Positions 10,240 to 19,915 of a DNA stretch of 64,000 nt are shown here, one piece after another. The notes beneath the pieces are model-generated. The model did no database searches, was not told where the DNA came from, and saw only the letters and a list, made by a program, of their open reading frames with translations. This DNA is from Endotrypanum monterogeii (lineage: Eukaryota > Euglenozoa > Kinetoplastea > Trypanosomatida > Trypanosomatidae), in NCBI GenBank assembly GCA_000333855.2, contig CM007341.1:663934-727933 (forward strand). Reading direction: 5' to 3'. Both the position numbers and the translations under genes were made by a program. How positions within the stretch are numbered: the first letter of the stretch is position 1; each line of letters begins with the position of its first letter.

Positions 10240-10804
10240 TGTGAACAATGGCGGCACGACCGAAAAGCGCGTCCGAACTTGGCGAAGTTGAATGCTCGAA
10301 TGTGTAGTCGAAGAAAGAAAAGCGGGAAAGGGTGAAGAACGGATGATGTCGTTTCCGGGTGCGCCATCAAAAAGCCCCGCTTTTTTGCACACACACACAC
10401 ACACACACACGCACACATATGCATACACGTAGGTATATATATATACCACAAGAGGAAGTGTAAGAGGAAGAGGAAGAGAGAGAGACAAAATATCTCAAAT
10501 GAAATGATACGTAGAAAAATAATTCCGTCGCCAATGAAACCATGAACTTGCGCCAACAAACCAGCGCACCTGCGGTGAAGGGCAAGTGAGGAGGCGGGAG
10601 TGCCCCATCTGTGTGCAACAAAATGGCAGACTACCCAAGCCCTATCGTACCCCACGACGACAACCACCACCCCTGCGCTGTCAAGTGGTGAAGACCACGG
10701 CTGTCGTCCGGGGCGTTTAGCGCGTTCTTCCACAGAAGCCGACAAATTATCCCTCAAGCTCCCAATGCAAAGCTCAAGGACAGATCCATGACTACGGCCG
10801 ATGA
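10240..10804. other. Intergenic, 5' flank of calcineurin B
   Basis: It contains a CA microsatellite at 10388-10416 and a GA-rich (transcript CT-rich) stretch at 10455-10490 that could serve as the splice tract of calcineurin B. No gene seen. Confidence 0.6.
10388..10416. repeat. (CA)n microsatellite
   Basis: About 13 CA units with one CG variant. Confidence 0.95.
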
Positions 10805-11381
10805 TCAGACATCACTATTTTCAGATACGAGAAAAGCGTCCAACGCTCTAGTCTGTGCGACAGGCATGCACCCCCTCCCCATCGACCTGCCAACACGGAG
10901 CCGCATGGGGTGACGACAGAGTGGAGTGTCCACGGCGCACGGCTGTTGCATTCGTACGTCGTTGGTGACGTTGACGGTCACGCCCACACACACACACACA
11001 CACACACCCTCCCTTCCTCTCCTCCCCTCTCCCCCCCTTGGACGCCTTTTTGTTGTAGAGACGTGAGTCAGGGAGTGTGCTTGTAGCATCCATGTGGTGG
11101 GTGGGGCTCTCGGGAGGCACGGAGCGCACCACACCCGGCCTTCGCTGCGTACTGGCGGAGAGGCCTGAGTCGTTACGAGGGCCGCCCCACCTGGCGACCT
11201 GCCGATCGGGGCCTAGGTCGAGTTGGAGGCCGAGGCCGTCTTCACGCGGTGGGGGTCAGCATTGCCCTCACGCGTGCCAGGCTCACTGCGTGACACCGCG
11301 TGCGGGAGCGTTGACCGGACCGGCGGTGGGGGCGGGGGCAGGGGGAGGGGCGACGTCGAACTCACATGTATGTGCATAGGG
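10805..11381 (-). mobile_element. SIDER-like degenerate retroposon, copy 2
   Basis: Reverse-oriented copy of the repeat at 1004-1552. It shares the 5' motif CCTATGCACATACATG with copy 1, and shares with copy 3 the 3' end running to GATAGT-type sequence and ATGTCTG. The internal TG tract is shorter here. By eye, identity to the other copies is well above 90 percent across several hundred bases. It lies between calcineurin B and the next upstream gene, thus in the probable 3' UTR of the EF-hand-like gene. No coding potential. Confidence 0.65.
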
Positions 11382-11773
11382 AATACAAACTCAAACTGAT
11401 ACATAAGGTGAGGGGAAAGGAAGCTGATGCAAGATGCAGTCCATACATAGACGAGAGTGCTAGGTATGAACGTGAAGAAGAGGTGTACGCATTACATAGA
11501 TAAGAGGAAGAAATCCGAGATTGCGGACATGTCGAGGGGAAATATAAAAATGCACACTAATAAACATATCATTAATACAGACAGAAAAAAAAGAAAGCAT
11601 GGCGAGAGCGTATGTGTTATAATGCACCAGTGCACAGGTGAAACCAGATGTATGATGTTCTCTCTCAGCGAGAGTCGAGATACACACACCTGCCTTCCCC
11701 TCTCCTTGCCCGCCTTCCCTCACCCCCCCCCCACCCCACTCCTCATGCCCTCCTCACGCGCAGAGAGTGTCTA
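11382..11773. other. Intergenic, no gene seen
   Basis: 392-bp spacer between copy 2 and the stop codon of the EF-hand-like gene, presumably 3' UTR. No recognisable element. Confidence 0.6.
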
Positions 11774-12790
11774 CTACAGAGAGTCACCCTTCAAGTCAAG
11801 CGAGCAGGCTGCAGTATAAATCGCATCAACACTGCACAGTGCAGCGCGAAGAGCTGTCCGCGATGTCAACGGAGGTATGAGTGGTAACCTATCTGGATCT
11901 CTGTTTTTTTCTCTACTGATGACAGCGGCAAAGCGCTGCCACTGGTCGCGAAGGTTTCCGAATGTGCGCTGCGTCGCCCAGGCCATGAGGACATCTGTAG
12001 AAAGCACCTCAGCAGGTACGACCCCTTTGACCTCGGTATCGAAGGCCTCGAACAGTGCATCCAGGTTGCTGTCAAGTCGAGGATGATGGCGATGCTCTAT
12101 CAGCAGGCTGAAGACGACCAACGCATCGACAGTATCGTTCGCTGCATTGTACGAAGGCAGCGAGGTAAACATTGTAAACACGTAGTCGTCACTGAGTATG
12201 TCCACAGGCCCCAAGAGCGTGAGAAACTGATGAAATGTATGCCTGTCTAGGAAGTCCTCCTGATCTGCCACGGTGAACGAGAGCGCGTGACCCACAACCT
12301 CTATAAGAGCCGTGTACACTGCTGAGAGCGAAACGGTGGAAGCGTAGCCTACAAGAGGGTGCAGCGCCTTGAGTGACCCGACCCCCCCCGAGCCGATCCG
12401 ATCATCACCGGGGGCGGTGCTGCGATAAGCACTGCTAGCCGAGCCACGCAACTCGTGCGTCGTTGTGGTTGCTGCGTGTGAGGTGAGGTACATCTCAAAC
12501 TCGTGCAGCTTTGCATTAGTCCGCGCACGTCTCAGCTCCTCACGTTTCTCAGCGGAAATGTGGTGAGCCGGTGGTCGCACAGATCGCAGGAAGAAGTCAA
12601 ACGAGCTTTCAAAGGGTTTGCCTGAGGGTCCCTCGGAGGACGATAATACCGCAGCTGCGACTGCGTTCCTCGAGGCGCCGGCACATGCAGCCTCTGGTAC
12701 CCGCTCTTTTCTCCATGTCCCGGTTTTAGGATGATACCTGTAGCGAGGAAGTGGAGGTGCGTGCAGAGGAGAATGCGGCGCCGCTGACAT
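11774..12790 (-). CDS. EF-hand-like hypothetical protein
   Basis: 338 residues from the first ATG (12790); the frame beyond it starts at a TTG. The N-terminus is Pro- and basic-rich (PLPRYRYHP), followed by a helical segment with AEKREELRRARTNAKL near residue 85. The C-terminal half (about 160-300) is a series of helices including LDALFEAFDTEVKGVVPAE, which looks like an EF-hand helix-loop-helix whose loop has lost most calcium ligands. Similar degenerate EF-hand layouts occur in flagellar and cytoskeletal proteins, but no family member was recognised. No signal peptide or membrane segment. The coding frame is intact and has the GC-rich codon use of neighbouring genes. Confidence 0.8.
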   Translation of the reverse strand: MSAAPHSPLHAPPLPRYRYHPKTGTWRKERVPEAACAGASRNAVAAAVLSSSEGPSGKPFESSFDFFLRSVRPPAHHISAEKREELRRARTNAKLHEFEMYLTSHAATTTTHELRGSASSAYRSTAPGDDRIGSGGVGSLKALHPLVGYASTVSLSAVYTALIEVVGHALSFTVADQEDFLDRHTFHQFLTLLGPVDILSDDYVFTMFTSLPSYNAANDTVDALVVFSLLIEHRHHPRLDSNLDALFEAFDTEVKGVVPAEVLSTDVLMAWATQRTFGNLRDQWQRFAAVISREKNRDPDRLPLIPPLTSRTALRAALCSVDAIYTAACSLDLKGDSL

Positions 12791-13939
12791 CGAGCACAAG
12801 AACAACGCTGTTCCGTGCGCCAAGCTTGCCTAGTCCTCGTTGTCGTGTGTGCCCTAACCGGTACAGTACACCCTCTCTATGAATGTGAGAGAGCGATTGA
12901 GGTAGCCTCGCTCGAAGTGAGCTACGAAGCAGGCGTAACCTTTGTTGTTGTTGTTATCTTCGAGTGTGGCCAATGCGCGCGTTTGTGCGTGTCTGTGTGT
13001 GTGAAGGGAACGGGGGAAAAGAAGCAGAAACAGAGACAGAATGATGAGTCACACAAGGGAAACTCAATGAACCGCGGAGGAGATGACACCTTGCGACGGG
13101 ACAATAAAAGACCACTCCTTGATTGAGACTCCTGAGTGTACGACCCAAACCATCAATTTTTTTTTAAAAAGATGTACTAGGGGTAGTGCTAACTATCAAA
13201 GACATGGTGAAAAAAAAAAAAAAAGGTGAAGCGGAGAAAGAAGATGGGCACTGCGACGACGACACAAGCAGGGCGAAGTTTGCATGAGAGGGAAAATGAA
13301 AGCTACAGACAACAACCTCTTTCCAGGCAATCCAAATGCGGGAGCCGCAAGCAAAAGCGTACCGTATAACCGAGAAGACTCAAGCTCCATGCCACAATGT
13401 CAACCATCGGCTACGGGGGTGGCTGTGGGTTTGTTCTCGCGTAGTCTGACGCGAATTTCAACGATACCTTTATTCCAAACGAGTGCCGACGCTGCAACGA
13501 GTGTGTCCCGAAACAAACACTGCACCATCACACACACAACCACGGTGCATCTGCAGAGACTGCACCACAGCGACCACCAGCATCCCCCCCCTCCCCCTCG
13601 TACGGGATCCTCTGCCGTCGAAGAGGGATACGCACTCAGTGGCCTCTTTCGTGTGGGCTCCACCACCACCACCACACCCCTCGGAACCCAAGTCAGCCGC
13701 CTCCACTACTCCCCTCCATGGAAGAAGCGGTGACCTCCGCTGTGCCGGCATAACAAGGTCCTACAGACACACGTCAAATCGCCTTTCCACAGAACCCCCG
13801 CAGGCAGCAAGACACTTCTTTTTCACACGCTGCAATGGGTTCGGATGCAACCCACCCTCCCTCCACCCAGGGTCCCCGTCCCCTCCCTACCAAACCGTGG
13901 CATACCATCATGCGGCGTGGGCACCCCCCGCCCGCTCGC

Positions 13940-13965
13940 CACACACACACACACACACACACACA
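13940..13965. repeat. (CA)n microsatellite
   Basis: About 12 CA units, then a short GA run. Confidence 0.95.
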
Positions 13966-14903
13966 GAGAGAGACGCTTTCCCCTCGTACCCCTCCGCCCC
14001 CCCCCCTCGCTCCCCTTCAGGGTGCTGTGTATGCATGTGTCGGGGGAAAGCAGCGAAAGTGTGCTGAGGGAAAAAAGAGAAGTATTTATAAATGAAGAAA
14101 AAAGAGACATCGAGATTTTAAAATGAAATGGCGCAGTGATCGAGTCGCGTCGCCACCAGGGGCGACCTGAAAAAGGGGGCTAAGCGGGGCGTGAAATTTT
14201 ATAAGAGGACAGGTAGCAGCGAGCGCGAAGGGAACACGAAACAGAGCAGGGGCAGAGAAGGAGGAGGGGGGGGGGGGAACGGAGGGGAAGGGGGGGAAAG
14301 AGGGAAAGAAAAATGTCCAGAAAATAGAGCCGGAGCTGACCCACACCACCACCACTGGAGTAGCCGATATGACAAGATGAAGTGCATTGAAGATAAGAAC
14401 AAGAGAGGCTTCAATATACCAGAAAGGCGACATACCCCAGCAATGGATGCCCTCACTTCAACCACAACCACCGATCTGTAGAGATATTTGCTCAAGCCAG
14501 ATACTGCTGGGCGACGCGGGCTCTGAGTAAGTCTCGCCCGCGCAGGAAAGGGGGGACGAGGGGAATAATGAAAAAGGAAGCCGGGAGAAGTACAAATGCA
14601 GAGAAACATGAAAACATGACAGAAATGCAACTGAGCATACATGGAAAAAAAGGCGGGGACACACGCACACGCACACGCACACCTACACTCACTCATGCGT
14701 TCACGCCAACAGGGAAGGAAGAAAGAGGGCACTGAGGGTGAGAAAGGAAACAAAGGGCGCCCCCCTCGTGTGGGTTTGTGTGGTCGTAGTGTTGTAGGTG
14801 TGTGGGTATTGTTCTAGCTGTTTTCACACACACAAAAACTAAACGGTGTTGGATTGAAGGCGATAACAAATGGGGGAGAGGAGCCTGCAAAGACAACACG
14901 GCT

Positions 14904-14941
14904 GAAGGGGGAAGGGGGAAGGGGGAAGGGGAAGGGGGAAG
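14904..14941. repeat. GGGGGAA minisatellite
   Basis: Five tandem units of GGGGGAA with one shortened unit. The four or more spaced G-runs could form a G-quadruplex on the plus strand. It lies just past the 3' end of the DYRK gene. Confidence 0.9.
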
Positions 14942-14987
14942 GAGAGCGGCCTGAATGTAGAAACAGAAGCGGAGCTCGTTAACGAAT

Positions 14988-15015
14988 CACACACACACAC
15001 ACACACACACACACA
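14988..15015. repeat. (CA)n microsatellite
   Basis: 14 CA units, about 30 bp past the stop codon of the DYRK gene. Confidence 0.95.
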
Positions 15016-15047
15016 AAGAACGATGAACGAAACCCAAAAAAAGACTA

Positions 15048-16547
15048 TCAGCTGGTATAATGTTTAGTGAGGAAAGGGTGCTCAAGCAGCTGCGCCGCAG
15101 AGGGGCGCGAGGCGGCGTCTAGGGTCAGGCATAATCGCACGAATCCAACGTAGTCATGGTCATCAAAACCAAACAGCACTGCCGCATCGGGTGGCTCGGA
15201 AGGAAAGTGGAAAACGAGTTGATCGCCCTCGTAGTCGTAAAAGGCGCCGTGCTTCGTTACATAGAAAGAGGTGTTTCGACCCTCCTGGAGCATCTCCGCT
15301 GGTATCGGGCCGCACACACTCGCGATCGAGGCGAGCATTGCGGGGACTGATTCTACGTTGAAGAGAACTGTTCCCGTCGCCAGTTCTGCTGCTGTGGCCC
15401 CCAGGGACCAAATATCCACCGCAGTGCCGTACTTGCAGCCGAAGATGACCTCTGGGGCGCGATAGGAACGAGACTGGACGTAGGAACTGAGCATGTCCGT
15501 CACGTAGCAGCTACTACCCAGGTCGAGCAGCTTCACATCGCAATCCGCCACTGACATGAATGCGATGTTCTCGGGCTTTATGTCGCAGTGAATAAGGTTC
15601 ACGGAATGAATCAGCTTCAGGGCAGTGAGCACCTGACGCATGATGCGCTGAATGCGTGCAAGGGTGAAGTATGCGCACCGCTGCACAATGTCTAGCCTCC
15701 TGGCATGCTCGTATAGGTTGTCTGAGAGGAGCTCCGTGACGAGTATGAAGTGCTCGCGGAAGTAAAAATAATCAAACAATCGCACCACGTAGCATTCATC
15801 TGCGTCTCCAGCCTCGTTGACACGAGTGAGAGATCGCACCTCGTCCAAGGCTTGATCAAGGAAACTCTTGGAGTTTCGGATGATCTTCAAACAGACAGGT
15901 CGACATGTAAGCTCATCGTAACATCGAACAGTGCGACTGAACGTTGCAGCATTGATGGCGACATCCACCCGGTAGCGGCCAGCGATGAGGTCATCCTTCA
16001 CGATGTCAAACACTTTATTCACCTCTGGGCCGGTCTTCCCCTCCTGGTAGAACACCTTGAGCTCGAGGAACCGCAGTTCGTGGTTTGGTAGCGGTTGCTG
16101 CTTCTGGTATGGATGAACAGAAACAAAAGAAACGGGGTGTGCGATGTACTCGAGATAGTGATCACGTAGAAGACCGGCACCGTAATCGAACAGCGGCGCC
16201 ATACAGTTTTCTGGATCCGATGGATCGGGATAAGGCTTCCACAACTCCTCTTCGTCACCGATACAGGTAACCACCAACCGACTTCGTGAAGTCATTGGGA
16301 GGGTAGAGAGTGCGACAGTGGTTGAAGAAAAAGATGGAATGGAGCCGCGCCGTGCCTTCGAGGACTCTCGACTCTTCGGCGCTAAAGACTTTTGTGTCCT
16401 CTTCAGGGCTTTGGTGCTTGAAGCGGTTTGGGGCCGCATGCCCCACTCCACCTCCAACGACTCCGCCGTTGCTACATGGCCAACGCTCTTCAGAACACGG
16501 ACCACCTCGCGCAACTTAGCTGGATCGACGCCGCTGGATGTTGGCAT
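15048..16547 (-). CDS. DYRK-family protein kinase with N-terminal LisH-like motif
   Basis: 499 residues, ATG start. Residues 12-35 (LREVV.VLKSVGHVATAESLEVE) fit a LisH dimerisation motif. The kinase domain spans about 185-497. It has VCLKII with catalytic Lys221, HCDIKPEN (Asp322; the usual HRD Arg is Cys), DLG in place of DFG (342-344) and an activation segment SSYVQSRSYRAPE (354-366). YxQSR-YRxPE is diagnostic of DYRK kinases, which autophosphorylate the second Tyr of a YxY pair; here the first Tyr is Ser354 and the second, Tyr356, is kept. The Gly-rich loop lacks GxGxxG (about 197-205). Known trypanosomatid DYRKs act in developmental transitions. Whether this one is fully active is uncertain, though Lys, both Asp residues and the APE Glu remain. 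Confidence 0.92.
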   Translation of the reverse strand: MPTSSGVDPAKLREVVRVLKSVGHVATAESLEVEWGMRPQTASSTKALKRTQKSLAPKSRESSKARRGSIPSFSSTTVALSTLPMTSRSRLVVTCIGDEEELWKPYPDPSDPENCMAPLFDYGAGLLRDHYLEYIAHPVSFVSVHPYQKQQPLPNHELRFLELKVFYQEGKTGPEVNKVFDIVKDDLIAGRYRVDVAINAATFSRTVRCYDELTCRPVCLKIIRNSKSFLDQALDEVRSLTRVNEAGDADECYVVRLFDYFYFREHFILVTELLSDNLYEHARRLDIVQRCAYFTLARIQRIMRQVLTALKLIHSVNLIHCDIKPENIAFMSVADCDVKLLDLGSSCYVTDMLSSYVQSRSYRAPEVIFGCKYGTAVDIWSLGATAAELATGTVLFNVESVPAMLASIASVCGPIPAEMLQEGRNTSFYVTKHGAFYDYEGDQLVFHFPSEPPDAAVLFGFDDHDYVGFVRLCLTLDAASRPSAAQLLEHPFLTKHYTS

Positions 16548-17299
16548 AGTCTACAGAGGGAGCGAGGGAGCGAGGGGGGGGGGGAGAACGAGAGCGGGAG
16601 AGAGGCCTCTCGCCCACGTCAAACCTCGGACGATTATGTTGGAGAGAGGCTACACAATACCGCCTTGGGGGGAGCGGAGGGGGACGAGCAAGTGGCTAAC
16701 GCCAAATGAAAATGAGATCATAAACAAACAAACGTCAGTTAATGCGTACATGCATACGTTGAATCACACGAGCACAGAATTTGCTACAAAACGCCCGATG
16801 TAACTGTGCCTGTCAAACGCGACCCACTACGCACAATTACGGCACGTGAGGATGAGCAGGCAGAAAAATGGAGGAGGAAAGAAGAGAGATGCGTGTCGTT
16901 ACATCACACGCCCGCAAGTGTATCAAAACACTCGAAAGCGAAATAAGAAGAAGAGTTGAAATATGGAGAGGCAGTTCAAGGCGCGAGAGGCAGCAAAAAA
17001 AAAAACACTGCCCCACTCCCCACCCCATCACAAAGGGGACGTGCGTGTGAGTGCGAGCGCCGGTTGAAGACACACACACGCATACACGCGAAGGGCGTGG
17101 AAAGGGATGAAAGCGCAGAGAAGAGCTCACTAGCCCTGCTGACGACCGCCGCCTTTCACAAATCCCCCTACCAGCATCCAATAATCATTCACCGCTGATT
17201 CATCAACTGGTCACTACTCCCTCTTTTGAGAGATAAGAAATGGAAATGATAAAAAATGACAGTAGGGGAACGTCGCTTATACTTGGTGACACTGCGGGA

Positions 17300-17337
<38 letters not shown>

Positions 17338-18118
17338 TCTGTGCGTACGTGCGTATGTCTGTGTTTGCCTGGGAAGGGGGGAAGGGAGAGCGAGAGATAT
17401 TTGAGGCACTTCTTCACCTACGCCTCTCCAAGAAAAAAGTGTTACCGCTTCCTTCTCACGTATGTGCCGCCCACAGAGTAGACATCACAGCACATCACCC
17501 CTCACACCGCCTTCTTTAACACATTTTTTTTTTTTTCTAGTTACCTCATGGTCGCCTTGCAGGTTACTCTTCAGTACGTGGATTCATCTACCGAAAAAGC
17601 AAACAGAGTACGTTTTGTTTCTTCTTGTCTGTACCCAACATCAAAAACTGCAGAGGAGCACACCTTACGTAGATAAAAAAAAAAAAAACGCCCACACGCA
17701 CGCACGGGGTGTAAATAAATCTAGGGGAAGGGGGTGAGGCTGAGTGGGTACTTTCGTCATCGCACATGAAACCAAAGACCTTCCAAGACCTATCGAACTC
17801 CATAGTCATTCGATGCTGACTGCAATGCCGGCAATTGCTGTTGCTGCCGCAGCGACGGCAGCCAACCAACAGCAACATAAATGTAGCTAATGGCGAGAGC
17901 GCGCCTGTCAGAGACCCAGGTTGTGCATCCTGCTTGGGAGAGGGGGTGGAAATGAAAAGAGGAGCCTTCTGTCATTGCGAATACCACTCAGCCAGTGTGT
18001 GTAAAGATTTAGAGACAAATGAGATAGAGTTGGGGCAAGCAGCCGCGTTTGCACCCCCTACGGCTGTGCCGCGTGCCCTTATCCCACATCCCCAACGTCC
18101 ACCGTCCACCGCAGCTGT
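16548..18118. other. 1.6-kb gene-free spacer
   Basis: G/A-rich plus-strand blocks at 16550-16600 (CT-rich splice tract for the DYRK gene), a TG tract at 17305-17330 and T-rich stretches near 17520. No credible gene. Confidence 0.6.
17305..17330. repeat. (TG)n microsatellite
   Basis: 13 TG units followed by degenerate TG-rich sequence. Confidence 0.95.
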
Positions 18119-19012
18119 TTAATTCTTCATGAACGACTCACACACTTTGATAACCTTCGGACACATGCGGAAGTCCACCAGCTGACGCGAGAGCAGAGCC
18201 ATCTTCGCACCTTCGCTGATTAGTTCACCGAGGCGGCCGGTCTCACTCTTTACGCCCTTGTAGAGAACTCCGTCCAAGTCGCCGTACTTCTTCAAAAGAT
18301 TGCACGCTCGCATCTTGCCGATGCCATCAACGCCAGGGATGTTATCTGAGGTATCGCCGGCCAAGGACTTGAAGTCACGCACCAGCTTCGGGTGCACCCC
18401 GACGCGCTCCATCACACCCCTCTCCGATACGAGATGCTTAGTGCGGATGTCGTAATGATAACTCTTTTTCGACTCGTCGACAAGCTGGTACAAATCGTAA
18501 TCGTGTGACATGACCACCGTTGGCCTTCTGCACTGCTGGTTAAAGAAGGCGAGACTGGCGATCATATCGTCGGCTTCCGCGTTGAGCTTCGCCAGTCGTG
18601 CATCACAATCGGGGACGACCAGCAGCGACTCGCGCGGTTCGTCCGCAAACACCTTCTTTGCCATTCTCTCCATGAGCAGAAACTCAGGTGTAACGGTTTT
18701 GTGCAGTCTATTCGCCTTGTAGTCGGCGTATATCTGCCGACGGCCTCCGTCACCGTGGTCAAAACACACAATAACTCTGTTGCGCTTCGGCGTGTGTACG
18801 TACTCCGTCTGGGGGGAAAGAAGATGCTGCGCCATGTGTGCCGGATCAAAGCTATGGGCCACTGCAATCAAAAAGCGCGCGTTCTTGAAGGCGAACTGCT
18901 TCACGTCGACAGGCGTGCCATACCGCTCCCTCGTGTAGCTCCATCGGTGGTACCACCGGTGAACCACGGCTGGGCCGTCTACGAGAACAACAGCTTTTTC
19001 ACGTGCGGGCAT
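18119..19012 (-). CDS. SSE1: 5'-3' exonuclease / structure-specific endonuclease SSE1
   Basis: 297 residues, ATG start. The whole protein is a FEN-type 5' nuclease of the bacterial DNA polymerase I N-domain class. It shows LVDGPAVVHRW (Asp12), FDHGDGGRRQ.YADYKANR (Asp85 and the arch region), AEADDMIA (Glu146, Asp148, Asp149), SHDYDLYQL (Asp171, Asp173) and the H3TH segment SLAGDTSDNIPGVDGIG at 216-232 (Asp220, Asp223). All expected metal-binding acids are present. The Crithidia and T. brucei homologue SSE1 is a mitochondrial enzyme at the kinetoplast antipodal sites that removes RNA primers and flaps from replicating minicircles. A cleavable presequence is not obvious here. The neighbouring genes do not add information. 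Confidence 0.9.
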   Translation of the reverse strand: MPAREKAVVLVDGPAVVHRWYHRWSYTRERYGTPVDVKQFAFKNARFLIAVAHSFDPAHMAQHLLSPQTEYVHTPKRNRVIVCFDHGDGGRRQIYADYKANRLHKTVTPEFLLMERMAKKVFADEPRESLLVVPDCDARLAKLNAEADDMIASLAFFNQQCRRPTVVMSHDYDLYQLVDESKKSYHYDIRTKHLVSERGVMERVGVHPKLVRDFKSLAGDTSDNIPGVDGIGKMRACNLLKKYGDLDGVLYKGVKSETGRLGELISEGAKMALLSRQLVDFRMCPKVIKVCESFMKN

Positions 19013-19915
19013 CGCCCCGGCGAGGTGACGGCTACAGGCTACAGGCTACAGGATGAAGGAGGCTGCACCTTCACCAAGGATGCTGGGTAGAAGCTGCGGT
19101 GTCCCCCTGTTAAGAGCGACTCTATCTTTATCTATGATTGTATATATATATATATATAAATATATATTTGTGTGAGAGTGAAAACAGCCGAGATCCTCCG
19201 CTGCCGTGGGGCTGTCCGCCACCCACACACACACACACACACACAAAAAAAAAAAAAACGATAAGCGGGTGGTTGTGGGAGGGGGAAGGCGATTGGGAAG
19301 GTGGAAAGGAGGAAAGGCCGTGAGTACAAACTTATGATCCAGCGAAGAACGTTATAAAGCAAGATGGGTGAGAACAGGATCCAGGAGGCGATGTGCAAAA
19401 TACACACGCGCGAGGAAGAGAGAGCACGACTTGCTAGCCGATGCAGCGGAGCACAAGGACAAACAAGCCAGCGGGGTAACTAAGATATCCTGAAAAAAAA
19501 AAACCTACCCAGTCTTTCATGGTCACATGACAGCTTACGCGAAGCCTCACAAATGATGAGTAGTAGCAACAAACATGCAAGCACCGTTTGGTCGAGATGA
19601 GGGCAGGGCGTGGAGGCGCCACAACGTCCCCCATATCAAACATGCTGCAGCCGGAAGTATCTGTCTCGGCGACCTGCACCCATGTCACTAGATAGGAATC
19701 AACCGGCACAAAAAAAAAGGGGGGAAGATGTAGAGTACCCATGACGAGCGGAAGTGCGTAAGCTTGTCTGTGAGTGCGTATGTGTGTTTGGGTAGGTGCG
19801 CGTTCGCAGGTGCCAGAAGCTGTGCAGGAGGTACACAGCAACTTTGAAAGGTGGGCATGGAGAAGGAGTTTCACATGGAGATAAGAAAACTTTTGTGTTC
19901 ACGTCGACGGCTGGT
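19013..19915. other. Intergenic, 0.9 kb
   Basis: It has a triplet of CTACAGG units at 19030-19050, AT tracts at 19139-19167 and a short CA tract followed by an A-run at 19225-19258. No gene seen. Confidence 0.6.
19139..19167. repeat. (TA)n microsatellite
   Basis: TA run with an AAA interruption. Confidence 0.9.

Larger units (their letters stand above)
12791..15047. other. 2.3-kb gene-free spacer
   Basis: It contains A-rich and G-rich plus-strand runs, a CA tract at 13940-13965, a GGGGGAA minisatellite at 14904-14941 and a CA tract at 14988-15015. Frames of up to 194 codons on the plus strand are Pro/Ser/His-rich, lie antisense to the unit and show no domain. Confidence 0.6.

Noticed and set aside
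13483..14067. 194-codon plus-strand frame
   Set aside because: Antisense to the leftward unit, His/Pro/Thr-rich and spans a CA microsatellite.
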